Source: an uncultured Clostridium sp.
GTDB taxonomy: Bacteria > Bacillota > Clostridia > Lachnospirales > Lachnospiraceae
Direction of reading: 5' to 3'
DNA length: 37,016 nucleotides
NCBI GenBank assembly: GCA_947178445.1
Contig: CAMWYJ010000027.1
Coordinates: 1 to 37,016, forward strand
The translations under genes were made by a program, and so were the position numbers. Below the pieces are notes generated by a model. That model made no database searches. It was not told where the DNA came from and saw only the letters and a list, made by a program, of their open reading frames with translations. Below are positions 26,414-34,671 of this stretch, piece after piece (position 1 is the stretch's first letter; every line of letters begins with the position of its first letter).

Positions 26414-27121
26414 TTATTTCGCAATCTCTTTGTCTGTACGCGGATCGATCAACTTAACTGCATCATCCACTCTGCCGTACTGACCACAAGACTTCTCATA
26501 TGCTGTATTTGGATCGTCACCCTTCTTGATGAAATCAGTCATCTTACCAAGATTAACAAACTTGTAACCGATGATTAAATCCTCTGCATCTAAAGCAATT
26601 GCTGTGACATAACCCTCAGCCATCTCTAAGTAACGAGGTCCTTTCTTAAGCGTACCATACATTGTACCAACCTGTGAACGAAGACCTTTTCCTAAATCCT
26701 CAAGACCAGCTCCTACCGGAAGACCTTCCTCAGAAAATGCACTCTGTGTACGTCCGTAAACAATCTGAAGGAATAACTCTCTCATCGCTGTGTTAATAGC
26801 ATCACATACTAAGTCAGTATTCAATGCTTCCATAACTGTCAAACCCGGAAGAATCTCTGCTGACATAGCTGCTGAATGCGTCATACCAGAACATCCAATT
26901 GTCTCAACTAATGCTTCCTGAATGATACCTTCTTTCACATTCAGTGTTAACTTGCAGGCACCCTGCTGTGGTGCACACCAGCCAATACCGTGTGTTAAAC
27001 CGGAGATATCCTTTACTTCTTTTGCCTGTACCCATTTCGCTTCCTCAGGGATTGGTGCACAACCATGATGCACACCCTGCGCTACTGGACACATGTTTTC
27101 TACTTCCTGTGAATAAATCAT
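26414..27121 (-). CDS. NifU-like iron-sulfur cluster scaffold-type protein, partner of GGGtGRT
   Basis: 235 residues. The central part reads like the NifU/IscU N-terminal fold: KLTLNVKEGIIQEALVETIGCSGMTHSAAMSAEILPG, with Cys in the GCxxxxxSA context. Other cysteines are at the N-terminus (ENMCPVAQGVHHGCAPIP and GIGWCAPQQGACKL) and near the C-terminus (SCGQYGRVDDAVKL). It is longer than IscU (about 130 aa) and lacks the second Cys pattern of SufU, so cluster assembly is inferred, not shown. An excellent GAAAGGAG precedes the ATG. It is the first gene of a two-gene operon with the GGGtGRT gene. Confidence 0.82.
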   Translation of the reverse strand: MIYSQEVENMCPVAQGVHHGCAPIPEEAKWVQAKEVKDISGLTHGIGWCAPQQGACKLTLNVKEGIIQEALVETIGCSGMTHSAAMSAEILPGLTVMEALNTDLVCDAINTAMRELFLQIVYGRTQSAFSEEGLPVGAGLEDLGKGLRSQVGTMYGTLKKGPRYLEMAEGYVTAIALDAEDLIIGYKFVNLGKMTDFIKKGDDPNTAYEKSCGQYGRVDDAVKLIDPRTDKEIAK

Positions 27122-27142
27122 GTTGAAACTCCTTTCAAATAT

Positions 27143-27200
27143 AAAATTTCCGGCCTGTCTTTAAAACGAGACAGCCGCCTCATTTACTGAAATGAAGCTA
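27143..27200 (-). other. Leader hairpins upstream of the NifU-like/GGGtGRT operon
   Basis: On the minus strand two hairpins precede the ribosome site: TCATTT/AAATGA (loop ACTG in plus sense) and CTGTCT/AGACAG extended by CGG/CCG with one bulge. They sit 25-75 bases before the ATG. They may stabilise the transcript or affect translation; I see no known riboswitch. Confidence 0.4.
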
Positions 27201-27294
27201 TGCCGTACCTGTTTATATTCTCTCATATCTCGACAAAAAAATCTAGCCCTAAATTGGTAAATTATGAAGCTTCTTCCATTTTTTCTCCATTTGA

Positions 27295-27322
27295 AGTATA
27301 ATACAAAAAGAAATTATATCAA
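27295..27322 (-). promoter_or_regulatory. Candidate promoter of the NifU-like/GGGtGRT operon
   Basis: On the minus strand TTGATA (27322-27317), a 16-bp spacer and TATACT (27300-27295). It implies a leader of about 165 bases that contains the two hairpins at 27143-27200. Confidence 0.45.
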
Positions 27323-27393
27323 CCAAAAGGTATATAGACGTAGTCGGTCTATACCATATCCATAAAAATAGTTCAGCAAAATGGAGGTTCCTT

Positions 27394-28251
27394 ATGAATA
27401 CAATTGACTTACATGTACATTCCACCGCATCCGATGGTTCCTTTACACCTACAGAGGTTGTCGAACTTGCACATAACGCGGGACTTTCGCATTTTGCACT
27501 CACAGACCATGACACAGTAGACGGAGTTGCAGAAGCAATGGCCGCCGGCAACCGCTACGAAAATCTTCATGTCATTCCGGGAATTGAACTCTCCTGCTAC
27601 TACAACAACCGTGAAATTCACATTGTAGGGCTCTTTGTAGATTATGAAGGTCCGGCTTTTTTAGAAGCACTTAACGCACTGAAACAGGCACGAATCGACC
27701 GGAATGAAAAAATGATACAAAAATTTGTGACTGCCGGTATTCCCCTCACAATGGACGAGCTTTTACACGGTAATCCAAACAGTGTCATTACAAGAGCTCA
27801 TTTTGCGAGAGTTTTAGTAGAAAAAGGCGTTTGCGCCAATAAAACAGAAGCATTTGATAAATATTTAGGAATTGGCTGCCCCTTTTATCTCGCAAAACCT
27901 AAGGTAACTCCGGAGCATGTACTTGAACTCATTCAAAATGCTGGCGGAACGGCAATTCTTGCCCATCCATATTCCTACAAGCTTTCAAAATCCGAGGTGG
28001 AGCGGCTGCTAGACGAAACATTAATCCCATTAGGGCTTGCCGGAATGGAATGCTACTATTCTACCTATGATTCAGGACAAACCCAGGAGCTTCGCAGTAT
28101 AGCGTTTGCCAGAAATCTGTTTGTCTCCGGAGGTTCTGATTTCCATGGTGTTGTCAAACCGGATATCTCCATTGGTACCGGTCGCGGAAACCTACGGATT
28201 CCTGACACATTATTACATCCAATTTTAGAGCACCGCAGACACAGCATATAA
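27394..28251 (+). CDS. PHP-domain phosphoesterase (YciV/RNase AM-like)
   Basis: 285 residues. All PHP metal-binding motifs are visible: IDLHVHSTASDGS, FALTDHDTVDG, GIELSCYYNNREIHIVG, NSVITRAHFARVL, AILAHPYSYKL, GMECYYSTY and the final GGSDFHG. Members of this subfamily act as 3',5'-nucleoside bisphosphate phosphatases or 5'-3' exoribonucleases on short RNA. The length is right for the stand-alone enzyme. GGAGG lies six bases before the ATG. The leader contains a hairpin GGTATATAGAC/GTCTATACC (27329-27354, 2-base bulge). The gene ends before a strong bidirectional terminator. Confidence 0.92.
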   Translation: MNTIDLHVHSTASDGSFTPTEVVELAHNAGLSHFALTDHDTVDGVAEAMAAGNRYENLHVIPGIELSCYYNNREIHIVGLFVDYEGPAFLEALNALKQARIDRNEKMIQKFVTAGIPLTMDELLHGNPNSVITRAHFARVLVEKGVCANKTEAFDKYLGIGCPFYLAKPKVTPEHVLELIQNAGGTAILAHPYSYKLSKSEVERLLDETLIPLGLAGMECYYSTYDSGQTQELRSIAFARNLFVSGGSDFHGVVKPDISIGTGRGNLRIPDTLLHPILEHRRHSI

Positions 28252-28294
28252 AACATTTCCTACAAAATGAAAATCTCTTAGACAGAAAAAAAGA

Positions 28295-28328
28295 ACAGAT
28301 GCCACAGCTTAATAGCCAGAGCATCTGT
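28295..28328. terminator. Bidirectional terminator between the PHP gene and yajC
   Basis: The stem ACAGATGC/GCATCTGT is followed by CCTTTTAT on the plus strand and TCTTTTTTTC on the minus strand. It lies between convergent genes ending at 28251 and 28341. Confidence 0.75.
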
Positions 28329-28340
28329 CCTTTTATATCC

Positions 28341-28703
28341 TTATTTTTTAGAATCCTTACTCTCTTCCTCTTCCTCATCTCTTTCTACTTCAGCGATGGC
28401 ATTTTTGTGCATCGGAATCCGGCAGTTTTTGTTATTACCAAATTCAACAATGACCGTATCATCCACAACATCTAACACAACTCCGTAAAAACCACCTGTT
28501 GTCATGATATTGTCGCCCGGTTGAACGGAATTTCGTAGATCATCCATCTTTTGTTGCTGCTTCTTCTGTGGACGAATGATGATAAAATACATAATTCCAA
28601 AAATAAAAATAAGCTCCATAATCAACATAATCCAGCTGCCGGCCGCCTGCCCTTCCGCTGCTGTTGTCTGTGCTTCTAATACCATTGGTAACGTTGATAA
28701 CAT
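28341..28703 (-). CDS. yajC: Sec translocon accessory protein YajC
   Basis: 120 residues. One membrane helix (SWIMLIMELIFIFGIMYFIIIRP) is followed by the family core RPQKKQQQKMDDLRNSVQPGDNIMTTGGFYGVV and a beta-barrel strand DTVIVEFGNNKNCRIP. It ends in a highly acidic/basic tail. YajC associates with SecDF at the Sec pore. AGAGGA precedes the ATG. It lies 36 bp after tgt in the classic tgt-yajC pairing; secDF is not in the window. Confidence 0.95.
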   Translation of the reverse strand: MLSTLPMVLEAQTTAAEGQAAGSWIMLIMELIFIFGIMYFIIIRPQKKQQQKMDDLRNSVQPGDNIMTTGGFYGVVLDVVDDTVIVEFGNNKNCRIPMHKNAIAEVERDEEEEESKDSKK

Positions 28704-28739
28704 AATAAAATCCTCTTTTCTTTTTTATTTCTTTTTCCC

Positions 28740-29870
28740 TTATTCTCCCTGGTTAAATCCATCAAGCCGCATCTTCTTATATTCTTGATATTGCCCCCGC
28801 TCAATGGCTTCCCGAATCTCACTCATCATATTATTATAAAAATACAAATTATGCAAGACACAAAGTCTCATTCCAAGCATTTCTTTCGCTTTTAACAAAT
28901 GGCGGATATATGCCCTCGAATAGCTGCGGCATGCCGGACAATTGCATTCCTCCGAAACTGGACGGCTATCCAGCTCATATTTTGCATTAAAAAGATTCAT
29001 TTTCCCATGATTCGTATACACGTGTCCATGCCTTCCATTCCGGCTTGGATATACACAATCAAAGAAATCCACACCTCTGTCCACTGCCTCTAATATATTA
29101 GACGGCGTTCCTACCCCCATTAGATAAGTAGGCTTATTTTCCGGAAGATAGGGAACCGTTTCTTCAATGATATGATACATCTCCTCATGACTTTCTCCAA
29201 CTGCAAGTCCGCCAATTGCATACCCCTCGAGATCCATCTCTGATATCCGTTTTGCATGTTCAATCCGGATATCTGCTAAGATGCCTCCCTGGTTGATTCC
29301 AAAGAGCCACTGTTCCTTATTGATTGTATCTTCTAAGGAATTCAGCCTTGTAATCTCGGTCTTACAACGTACAAGCCATCTTGTTGTCCGCTCTACAGAA
29401 TTTTGAATGTAGGTACGGTCTGCCGTGCTTGGTGCACACTCATCAAATGCCATCGCGATCGTGGACGCAAGATTCGACTGGATCTGCATACTTTCCTCTG
29501 GCCCCATGAAAATCTTTCTCCCATCCACATGGGAATGAAAACAGACCCCCTCTTCTTTGATCTTACGAAGTCCCGCCAGGGAAAACACCTGAAATCCACC
29601 GGAATCGGTGAGAATCGGTTTATTCCAGTTCATAAACTTATGAAGTCCTCCCAACTGTTTTACAACTTTGTCACCTGGTCTGACATGCAAATGATATGTA
29701 TTGGAAAGCTCTACCTGCGTTCCAATCTCTTGCAAGTCATCTGTAGACACTGCACCTTTGATTGCTGCTGCTGTTCCTACATTCATAAAAACCGGTGTCT
29801 CTATTGTACCGTGTACTGTCGTAACGGTTGCACGCTTTGCATTTCCATCTTTTTTCCTAATCTGATACAT
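28740..29870 (-). CDS. tgt: tRNA-guanine (queuine/preQ1) transglycosylase Tgt
   Basis: 376 residues, full length. Tgt swaps guanine 34 for preQ1 in tRNAs with GUN anticodons. The motifs are VFMNVGTAAAIKGAVS, LSNTYHLHVRPGD, the DSGGFQVFSLAGLRKI catalytic region, GGLAVGES, the nucleophile region VDFFDCVYPSRNGRHGHV, and the zinc site CNCPACRSYSRAYIRHLLKA. AAAGGA lies seven bases before the ATG. A near-consensus promoter is at 29903-29931. It forms an operon with yajC. Confidence 0.97.
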   Translation of the reverse strand: MYQIRKKDGNAKRATVTTVHGTIETPVFMNVGTAAAIKGAVSTDDLQEIGTQVELSNTYHLHVRPGDKVVKQLGGLHKFMNWNKPILTDSGGFQVFSLAGLRKIKEEGVCFHSHVDGRKIFMGPEESMQIQSNLASTIAMAFDECAPSTADRTYIQNSVERTTRWLVRCKTEITRLNSLEDTINKEQWLFGINQGGILADIRIEHAKRISEMDLEGYAIGGLAVGESHEEMYHIIEETVPYLPENKPTYLMGVGTPSNILEAVDRGVDFFDCVYPSRNGRHGHVYTNHGKMNLFNAKYELDSRPVSEECNCPACRSYSRAYIRHLLKAKEMLGMRLCVLHNLYFYNNMMSEIREAIERGQYQEYKKMRLDGFNQGE

Positions 29871-29902
29871 ATTCTGTTCCTTTCCAAATCACACTGTTTT
29901 TC

Positions 29903-29931
29903 ATTATACTTTCCTTTTTATAACTTGTAAA
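29903..29931 (-). promoter_or_regulatory. Vegetative (sigma-A type) promoter of tgt-yajC
   Basis: On the minus strand TTTACA (29931-29926), a 17-bp spacer and TATAAT (29908-29903, perfect). Predicted start near 29896. Confidence 0.75.
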
Positions 29932-30030
29932 CCTTCTTTTCATAAGGAAGCTCGCTGATGCTTGCGCAGATCATCAACCTCCACTCTGTTTCGGCTGGTG
30001 ACTTTTCATCCATATGCTGCCACCTGCCTC

Positions 30031-30058
30031 TAAAGATTTCCAATCATCCTTCCGAAAT
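30031..30058 (+). promoter_or_regulatory. Possible sigma-28 (motility) type promoter
   Basis: TAAAGATT (30031-30038), 12 bp, then TCCGAAAT (30051-30058). The sigma-28 consensus is TAAAGTTT, 11 bp, GCCGATAA/T, so the -35 matches 7 of 8 and the -10 5-6 of 8, with a spacer one base long. It would start a transcript near 30066, just at the head of the structured leader. Confidence 0.35.
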
Positions 30059-30061
30059 ATA

Positions 30062-30290
30062 TATTGGTTAGATTGGAGCTTGATAAACACTTTTTCAATT
30101 GTGATACACACTGGTTAGACTGGTATACATTGCGTATCACGCAATTGCAGCAACGTAAAATCCGCAGCTTCACAGCAAACGGTGAAGTACGTGACACTCC
30201 CTCACAGCAACCGCCATGCAGACATGGTCAAGCGGCTTGGGGGAAGCAAAAACAGATAAATAATATCTGCAATAAGAAAGGGTGACGGAT
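30062..30290 (+). ncRNA. Structured 5' leader with a chain of hairpins, unrecognised
   Basis: Gene-free stretch upstream of the Ca-loop protein. Its first part holds two imperfect units of TGGTTAGAYTGG followed by CAATTG (30064-30101 and 30111-30147). Stem CAATTGTGATAC (30096-30107) can pair with GTATCACGCAATTG (30134-30147, 2-base bulge), while TTGCGT/ACGCAA (30130-30144) can form instead. Then come CTTCAC/GTGAAG (30168-30187), GTGA/TCAC (30191-30205), CCGCCATG/CATGG..GCGG (30211-30235), GCTT/AAGC around GGGGG (30235-30247) and CAGATA/TATCTG (30253-30269). The last ends 7 bases before the ribosome site. No known riboswitch consensus fits. Farther upstream, 29932-30061 holds only one more hairpin (29993-30028) and the candidate sigma-28 site. 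Confidence 0.5.
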
Positions 30291-31487
30291 ATGAAAATCG
30301 ATTCAAGTTCAATCAATATGAACACAGGGCGGTTCTACACACAAAGTACGGAAACAACCAGAACAGTAACCGCTTCTAACACAAAAGGAACCGGAAGCTA
30401 TCAAGCTTCTGCTTCATTTCTACAGACATACTCACAATACAGCAAAGCTTCTTCTAGTACAGCATCTAAGCAGTATGACACCTACTTACCTTCATATACT
30501 TCTGAAGATGACACCACACCAGCTACCTCTGACCTTTATACCAATCTGGCAGGCGCAAATATAAGCCTTGTGGATGCACGTTCTGCACTGGATAATTTCA
30601 GGCAGCAGCTCATTGAACGTTTAGAGCAGTTTATGGAACGGATCAGGCAACAACTCCTCGGTCATGGCAGCTATCAGGCACAGTATCAGAGTATTTTGGG
30701 CGGAAGCTATTCTGCTTCTTCCTCCTACCTGCAGATGCAACAGACAAATACTTACATTGTAGATCTTACAACAATTTCCTCACAGCCTGGAACCATCTGG
30801 AATATTCAGACTAAAGACACGACAAAGCAAAGTGAGGCAGAAACCACAACTTTCAACGGTAAGGGAACCGTACAGACTGCAGATGGACGAAGTATTGACT
30901 TTAACGTTTCGATGGAGATGAGCCGGGCTTTCATGCAGGAGACTTCCACACTTAAAGAAAACACGCAGTACGTTTTAACAGATCCGCTTGTCATCCAGTT
31001 AGAGGATGCTCCCGATACGATCAGTGACCAGAAATGGTTCTTTGATATCGATGGAGATGGCACAAAGGAAGAGATTTCCCAGCTTGCAAAAGGAAATGGT
31101 TTTCTTGCATTAGATGAAAACGGAAACGGCATCATTGATAATGGAAATGAATTGTTTGGAACGAAATCCGGGAACGGTTTTAAAGACCTTGCCTCCTATG
31201 ACGAGGACGGAAATGGATGGATTGATGAAAATGATTCTGTGTATTCCAAATTAAAAATCTGGACAAAGGATGCCTCTGGCAATGATAAACTGATGGATTT
31301 GAAGCAAGCAGATGTTGGCGCTATCTATTTAGGTTATGCAAATACGGAATTTACACACAAATCATTAGACACTAACGAAACCCAGGCAGTTGTCAGACAA
31401 ACCGGCGTTTATCTCCGGGAATCTACCGGAGCTGCCGGAACCATACAGCAGATCGACTTTGCAACAGAAAAATCTCAATCAGCTTAA
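30291..31487 (+). CDS. Conserved protein with DxDGDG-type calcium-binding loops
   Basis: 398 residues, no signal peptide and no membrane helix. The N-terminal 100 are Ser/Thr/Tyr-rich and low in hydrophobics (KIDSSSINMNTGRFYTQSTE). A helical stretch follows (LDNFRQQLIERLEQFMERIRQQLL). The C-terminal half has the block FNVSMEMSRAFMQE, then acidic loops DIDGDG (252), DENGNG (275) and DEDGNG (304) with FLALDENGNGIIDNGNELFG and YSKLKIWTKD. These loops look like EF-hand or dockerin calcium sites. From memory the same C-terminal block occurs in uncharacterised proteins of flagellated bacteria; the role is unknown. The ATG at 30291 has AAAGGGTGA upstream; an in-frame GTG at 30282 lies within that site. 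Confidence 0.8.
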   Translation: MKIDSSSINMNTGRFYTQSTETTRTVTASNTKGTGSYQASASFLQTYSQYSKASSSTASKQYDTYLPSYTSEDDTTPATSDLYTNLAGANISLVDARSALDNFRQQLIERLEQFMERIRQQLLGHGSYQAQYQSILGGSYSASSSYLQMQQTNTYIVDLTTISSQPGTIWNIQTKDTTKQSEAETTTFNGKGTVQTADGRSIDFNVSMEMSRAFMQETSTLKENTQYVLTDPLVIQLEDAPDTISDQKWFFDIDGDGTKEEISQLAKGNGFLALDENGNGIIDNGNELFGTKSGNGFKDLASYDEDGNGWIDENDSVYSKLKIWTKDASGNDKLMDLKQADVGAIYLGYANTEFTHKSLDTNETQAVVRQTGVYLRESTGAAGTIQQIDFATEKSQSA

Positions 31488-31531
31488 ATTTCAAATGCCA
31501 AAACAGATTACTGTAAAATATTCTTAAAAAA

Positions 31532-31571
31532 ACAGCCATATTTTGATAAATATTCATCAAAATATGGCTGT
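31532..31571. terminator. Strong bidirectional terminator
   Basis: A perfect 16-bp stem (ACAGCCATATTTTGAT with ATCAAAATATGGCTGT) and 8-base loop, followed by TCTCATTTT on the plus strand and TTTTTTTAAG on the minus strand. It lies between convergent genes ending at 31487 and 31587. Confidence 0.85.
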
Positions 31572-31586
31572 CTCATTTTACTACTC

Positions 31587-33104
31587 TTATTCATTCCGGA
31601 TTGCCGCTAACGGGCTTAATTTTGTCGCCCTCTGCGCCGGGAAAAATCCTGCAATCATTCCTATAATGGTAGAAAAGATAATTGCTAACAGCACAAGCCA
31701 TGGCGGAATCCGTGAAATATATGCCCCCTCTGCCAAATCCAGGCTATCACTGACAAAGGATGGGGCAACCCGATTCACGGCAATGGATAGCAGATAACTT
31801 AATCCGATTCCTGCCAAACCACCTAAAAGACCAATAAAAGCTGCTTCTGCTAAGAACATGGAGCGAATATTCCCCAGTCCGCAGCCTAACACCTTTATAA
31901 TTCCAATTTCTTTTGTCCGCTCATAAATGGACATCGTCATTGTATTTGCAATACTAATTGCTGCCACCAGCATAGAAACGGCTCCAATACCACCCAAAAC
32001 CGCTTCAATAATCATAAATTCCTTCTCAATTTCTTCCAACCATTCCTTATTTGCCTCCGCACGGTATCCCATACTTTGTATCGTTTGAAGAACCTCTTCT
32101 ACATTATTCGACTCATCAACCTTAACAGTAATCTGGCTGTATTTCAAGTCGCGGTAAGGCTTTCCATCCCGGTCCGTTGGCTGTCCCGGAATAACCTCAT
32201 TCAACGAATAGTTTTGCTTTAGGAAGTCTTTTAACACATCAAGCTTCGTATAACAGTAATAGGAATATTCCGAATAACTCTCCGCATCTCCTGCGGTCAC
32301 ACCGGTTACTTTAATCGGAACACGTTTCATGGATGACGAAAAATAACTATAGGACATACTTTCATCTCCATACTCGTCATTAAAAAAATCATCCGTGCTG
32401 TAATCCTCCTCTTCAATACCGAAATCTTCTTCCTGTCCAAAGTCATCATCCTCATCATCCTTATCACTTGAGGTTACTGCAAAGGTTGGATCCGAATAAC
32501 TTCCTGTGTCAGCACTGTCATTTTCCATTGTATCTGCTGTATTAGTTTCTTCCTTTTCAATTCCGCCTACCATTGGTGTATTTAACATATCCACATTGGG
32601 CAGTTCGTCCGACTCAAAATAAGTCCACTCCCCTGTTGCCACATCCATAAATTCTGTGATAACCTGATTTCCTGCGATTACGCTAAGCGTTCCACCTGCT
32701 TGTGGCAGCTCTCCCTGCTCCAATTCGATATTTTCCAGATACTCATCCGAAACACCCACAATGGTAAAAAAATTCTCATATTTACCCGCCTGTACAGGCA
32801 TGGTATACCAAATCTGCGGCTCCACCTTCTCCACATGCTCAATTCCATAAAATGTCTCTATCGTACTATCGCCAAGCAATAAATCGTCTGTTCCATAGTC
32901 CGAATCTGAAGACACCATGATTTCTGTCAGACCACCAGCTGTTCCAATCTGCTCTAACATCGATTCTCTCAAGCCGATACCAAGTGAAAGCATCACCACA
33001 ATAGAGGCAGTACCGATAATAACACCCAATACCGTCAGCACAGTCCGCGTTTTACGGCGCCAAAGATTCATCAGGCTCATTCCAAGGATATCAGAAATCT
33101 TCAT
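31587..33104 (-). CDS. MacB/FtsX-type ABC transporter permease
   Basis: 505 residues. The first membrane helix lies at about 18-42 after the typical MSLMNLWRRKTRTVLTVLGVIIGTASIV. A large extracytoplasmic domain (about 45-370) follows, and then three helices (FMIIEAVLGGIGAVSMLVAAISIA, MFLAEAAFIGLLGGLAGIGLSY, WLVLLAIIFSTIIGMIAGFFPA) with the conserved ERTKEIGIIKVLG cytoplasmic loop and the ending ATKLSPLAAIRNE. This is the MacB fold, which drives transport or signalling across the membrane without carrying substrate through a central pore. The outer domain carries a very acidic, probably disordered insert (DKDDEDDDFGQEEDFGIEEE and onward). The ATG lies inside the last 14 bases of the upstream gene, so the products are made together. 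Confidence 0.93.
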   Translation of the reverse strand: MKISDILGMSLMNLWRRKTRTVLTVLGVIIGTASIVVMLSLGIGLRESMLEQIGTAGGLTEIMVSSDSDYGTDDLLLGDSTIETFYGIEHVEKVEPQIWYTMPVQAGKYENFFTIVGVSDEYLENIELEQGELPQAGGTLSVIAGNQVITEFMDVATGEWTYFESDELPNVDMLNTPMVGGIEKEETNTADTMENDSADTGSYSDPTFAVTSSDKDDEDDDFGQEEDFGIEEEDYSTDDFFNDEYGDESMSYSYFSSSMKRVPIKVTGVTAGDAESYSEYSYYCYTKLDVLKDFLKQNYSLNEVIPGQPTDRDGKPYRDLKYSQITVKVDESNNVEEVLQTIQSMGYRAEANKEWLEEIEKEFMIIEAVLGGIGAVSMLVAAISIANTMTMSIYERTKEIGIIKVLGCGLGNIRSMFLAEAAFIGLLGGLAGIGLSYLLSIAVNRVAPSFVSDSLDLAEGAYISRIPPWLVLLAIIFSTIIGMIAGFFPAQRATKLSPLAAIRNE

Positions 33105-34671
33105 TTTCTATATCATCCTCTCCGTATTCATCCTCATCATCAAACAGTTCCGCTTCCTTTTTCTTCTTTTGTCTCACAATCAGAACAATAATCACTACAA
33201 TCAATATGATTCCGAGAACAGCTAAGAGCACTAGCAGCCATATTGGAAATCCTGTCTCTTCCTCCTCAAAATCATCTTCCAAATCCCCGCCTATGTCTGA
33301 CATGAAATCCTCACCAACAAAACATTCCATTTCCTGCTCAAATTTTCCTGCAGTTCCTTCTGCATCCTCATACGTGATAGTCACTTTAATCTTACCTGTA
33401 TCGGAATTATCCTTTTCTCCAACCAGATTAAGAGTCGCATATGCAGATGATGAGGCTGCTATATTGCCGACATAGCTGTCCTCACAGGTGACAGCAGGAT
33501 CATCAACAGAAACCATCACGTTATAAACACCGGCATTTCCCTGGTTATTAATGGTAAACATCAGATTACCTTCCATCCCTATTCCAATCATCTCCGGTGA
33601 CATGGACACATCCGTCACTGCTAATTTTACCTCCTGATATACCGGAATGGATAAGCTGTCACTTGATGTAAATGCATTTCCTTTTCCATCATCAAAATCT
33701 CCCTTTACAACGAGGGAATAATTCTTCTGCGCAAGATCGGAGGAGGTTTTCATCTCAATCTTCAAATCTCCTGTCTTATCCGGTTCAATTTTCTCAATAA
33801 ATACCGCACTAGATCCTGAAGTTGGCAAAAAATTTCCCGCTTCATTTCCAATCAAAAATTTTCCATTGCATACAGCGGTTGACTTTGAAGTATTTCTTAA
33901 ATGGATGGTAAGTGTAAATTTCTCTCCAGCCATGATTTTTTCCGGTTTTGTGTCATATCCTGTGATGAGAAGCTTTGGTGCCGATACCTCTCCGGAAGAA
34001 TCGCTGCCTCCGTCATCTGATCCGGAGCCACCATAATACGGAGATCCGTCATCATCTCCGCCATCATCATCTCCGCCATCATCATCTCCACCGGAGCCAC
34101 CGCCTCCATTACCTGCCGGCTGATCAACCTTCCCTGTAAAAGAAACATTAATGGTCTTTATCACATAATAATCAACCCATGTATTATCTGAGGACAGCTT
34201 TCTGTATTCACAGACAAACCGCACACTCTGGTATCCTGTTGTCAGATCCGACCTTGCGGCCAGCTTAAAAGAAGCTTCCATACTCTTTTGCTTCTCTTCG
34301 TCAGAGCCGGCAGATACAACTTTATATGCATCCCCGCTTGTCTCAAATGGAAATGCCGTATCAATGACCGGATACACACTCTTTAGCTTAATATTTTGAC
34401 TGTCACCAGATTTCACCGTAAATGACAAGGGTTTTTTCTTTTCTCCCACTTTGTAGGAGACTGAATCTTTTACACTGATTCTGATATCAGAATTCTTCCC
34501 AAGTTTTCCATTTGCATCCACATCGTCATCTCCTGACTCTGCAGTAGACGTTGCATCCGTTGCATTTACCACAGGAATCCCTACAGGTATGGAAATCACC
34601 AGCGAAGAACACAATAAAGCCATCATCAGTGTTTTTCTTATTCTATTTTTCTTATTTGTCCATCGTTTCAT
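33091..34671 (-). CDS. Extracellular Ig-like/CARDB-type protein with C-terminal membrane anchor
   Basis: 526 residues. A signal peptide ([24 protein letters not shown]) starts an extracellular region. One beta-rich domain (about 45-180) contains [21 protein letters not shown] Gly/Asp linker (about 190-225, three GDDDG-type repeats) follows, then two Ig-like domains of CARDB/COG1361 style ([31 protein letters not shown] and [20 protein letters not shown]). The end has one helix ([26 protein letters not shown]) and a basic-acidic cytoplasmic tail. It overlaps the ATPase gene by four bases (ATGA) and the permease gene by 14, so it is an integral third part of this ABC system, in the place where MacA-type adaptors occur. 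Confidence 0.85.
   Translation of the reverse strand: MKRWTNKKNRIRKTLMMALLCSSLVISIPVGIPVVNATDATSTAESGDDDVDANGKLGKNSDIRISVKDSVSYKVGEKKKPLSFTVKSGDSQNIKLKSVYPVIDTAFPFETSGDAYKVVSAGSDEEKQKSMEASFKLAARSDLTTGYQSVRFVCEYRKLSSDNTWVDYYVIKTINVSFTGKVDQPAGNGGGGSGGDDDGGDDDGGDDDGSPYYGGSGSDDGGSDSSGEVSAPKLLITGYDTKPEKIMAGEKFTLTIHLRNTSKSTAVCNGKFLIGNEAGNFLPTSGSSAVFIEKIEPDKTGDLKIEMKTSSDLAQKNYSLVVKGDFDDGKGNAFTSSDSLSIPVYQEVKLAVTDVSMSPEMIGIGMEGNLMFTINNQGNAGVYNVMVSVDDPAVTCEDSYVGNIAASSSAYATLNLVGEKDNSDTGKIKVTITYEDAEGTAGKFEQEMECFVGEDFMSDIGGDLEDDFEEEETGFPIWLLVLLAVLGIILIVVIIVLIVRQKKKKEAELFDDEDEYGEDDIENEDF
34047..34091. repeat. Three 15-bp tandem repeats encoding the Gly/Asp linker
   Basis: Units at 34047-34061, 34062-34076 and 34077-34091 share the plus-strand pattern CATCATCATCTCCGC, with two changes in the first unit and one in the third. 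Each encodes a G-G-D-D-D-type block, so unit gain or loss would keep the frame and change only linker length. Confidence 0.85.

Noticed and set aside
30160..30250. Cyclic di-GMP (GEMM-I) riboswitch in the structured leader
   Set aside because: CAGCAAAC and CAGCAACCGCC look superficially like the GCAAAcC and ACGCAAAGCC strands, but the GAAA-capped P2 stem, the P3 receptor sequence and the closing stem are all missing.
30205..30250. Degenerate tRNA (GGTCAAGCGG resembles a tRNA D-arm)
   Set aside because: There is no acceptor stem, no anticodon arm of the right length and no GTTCRANYC T-loop.
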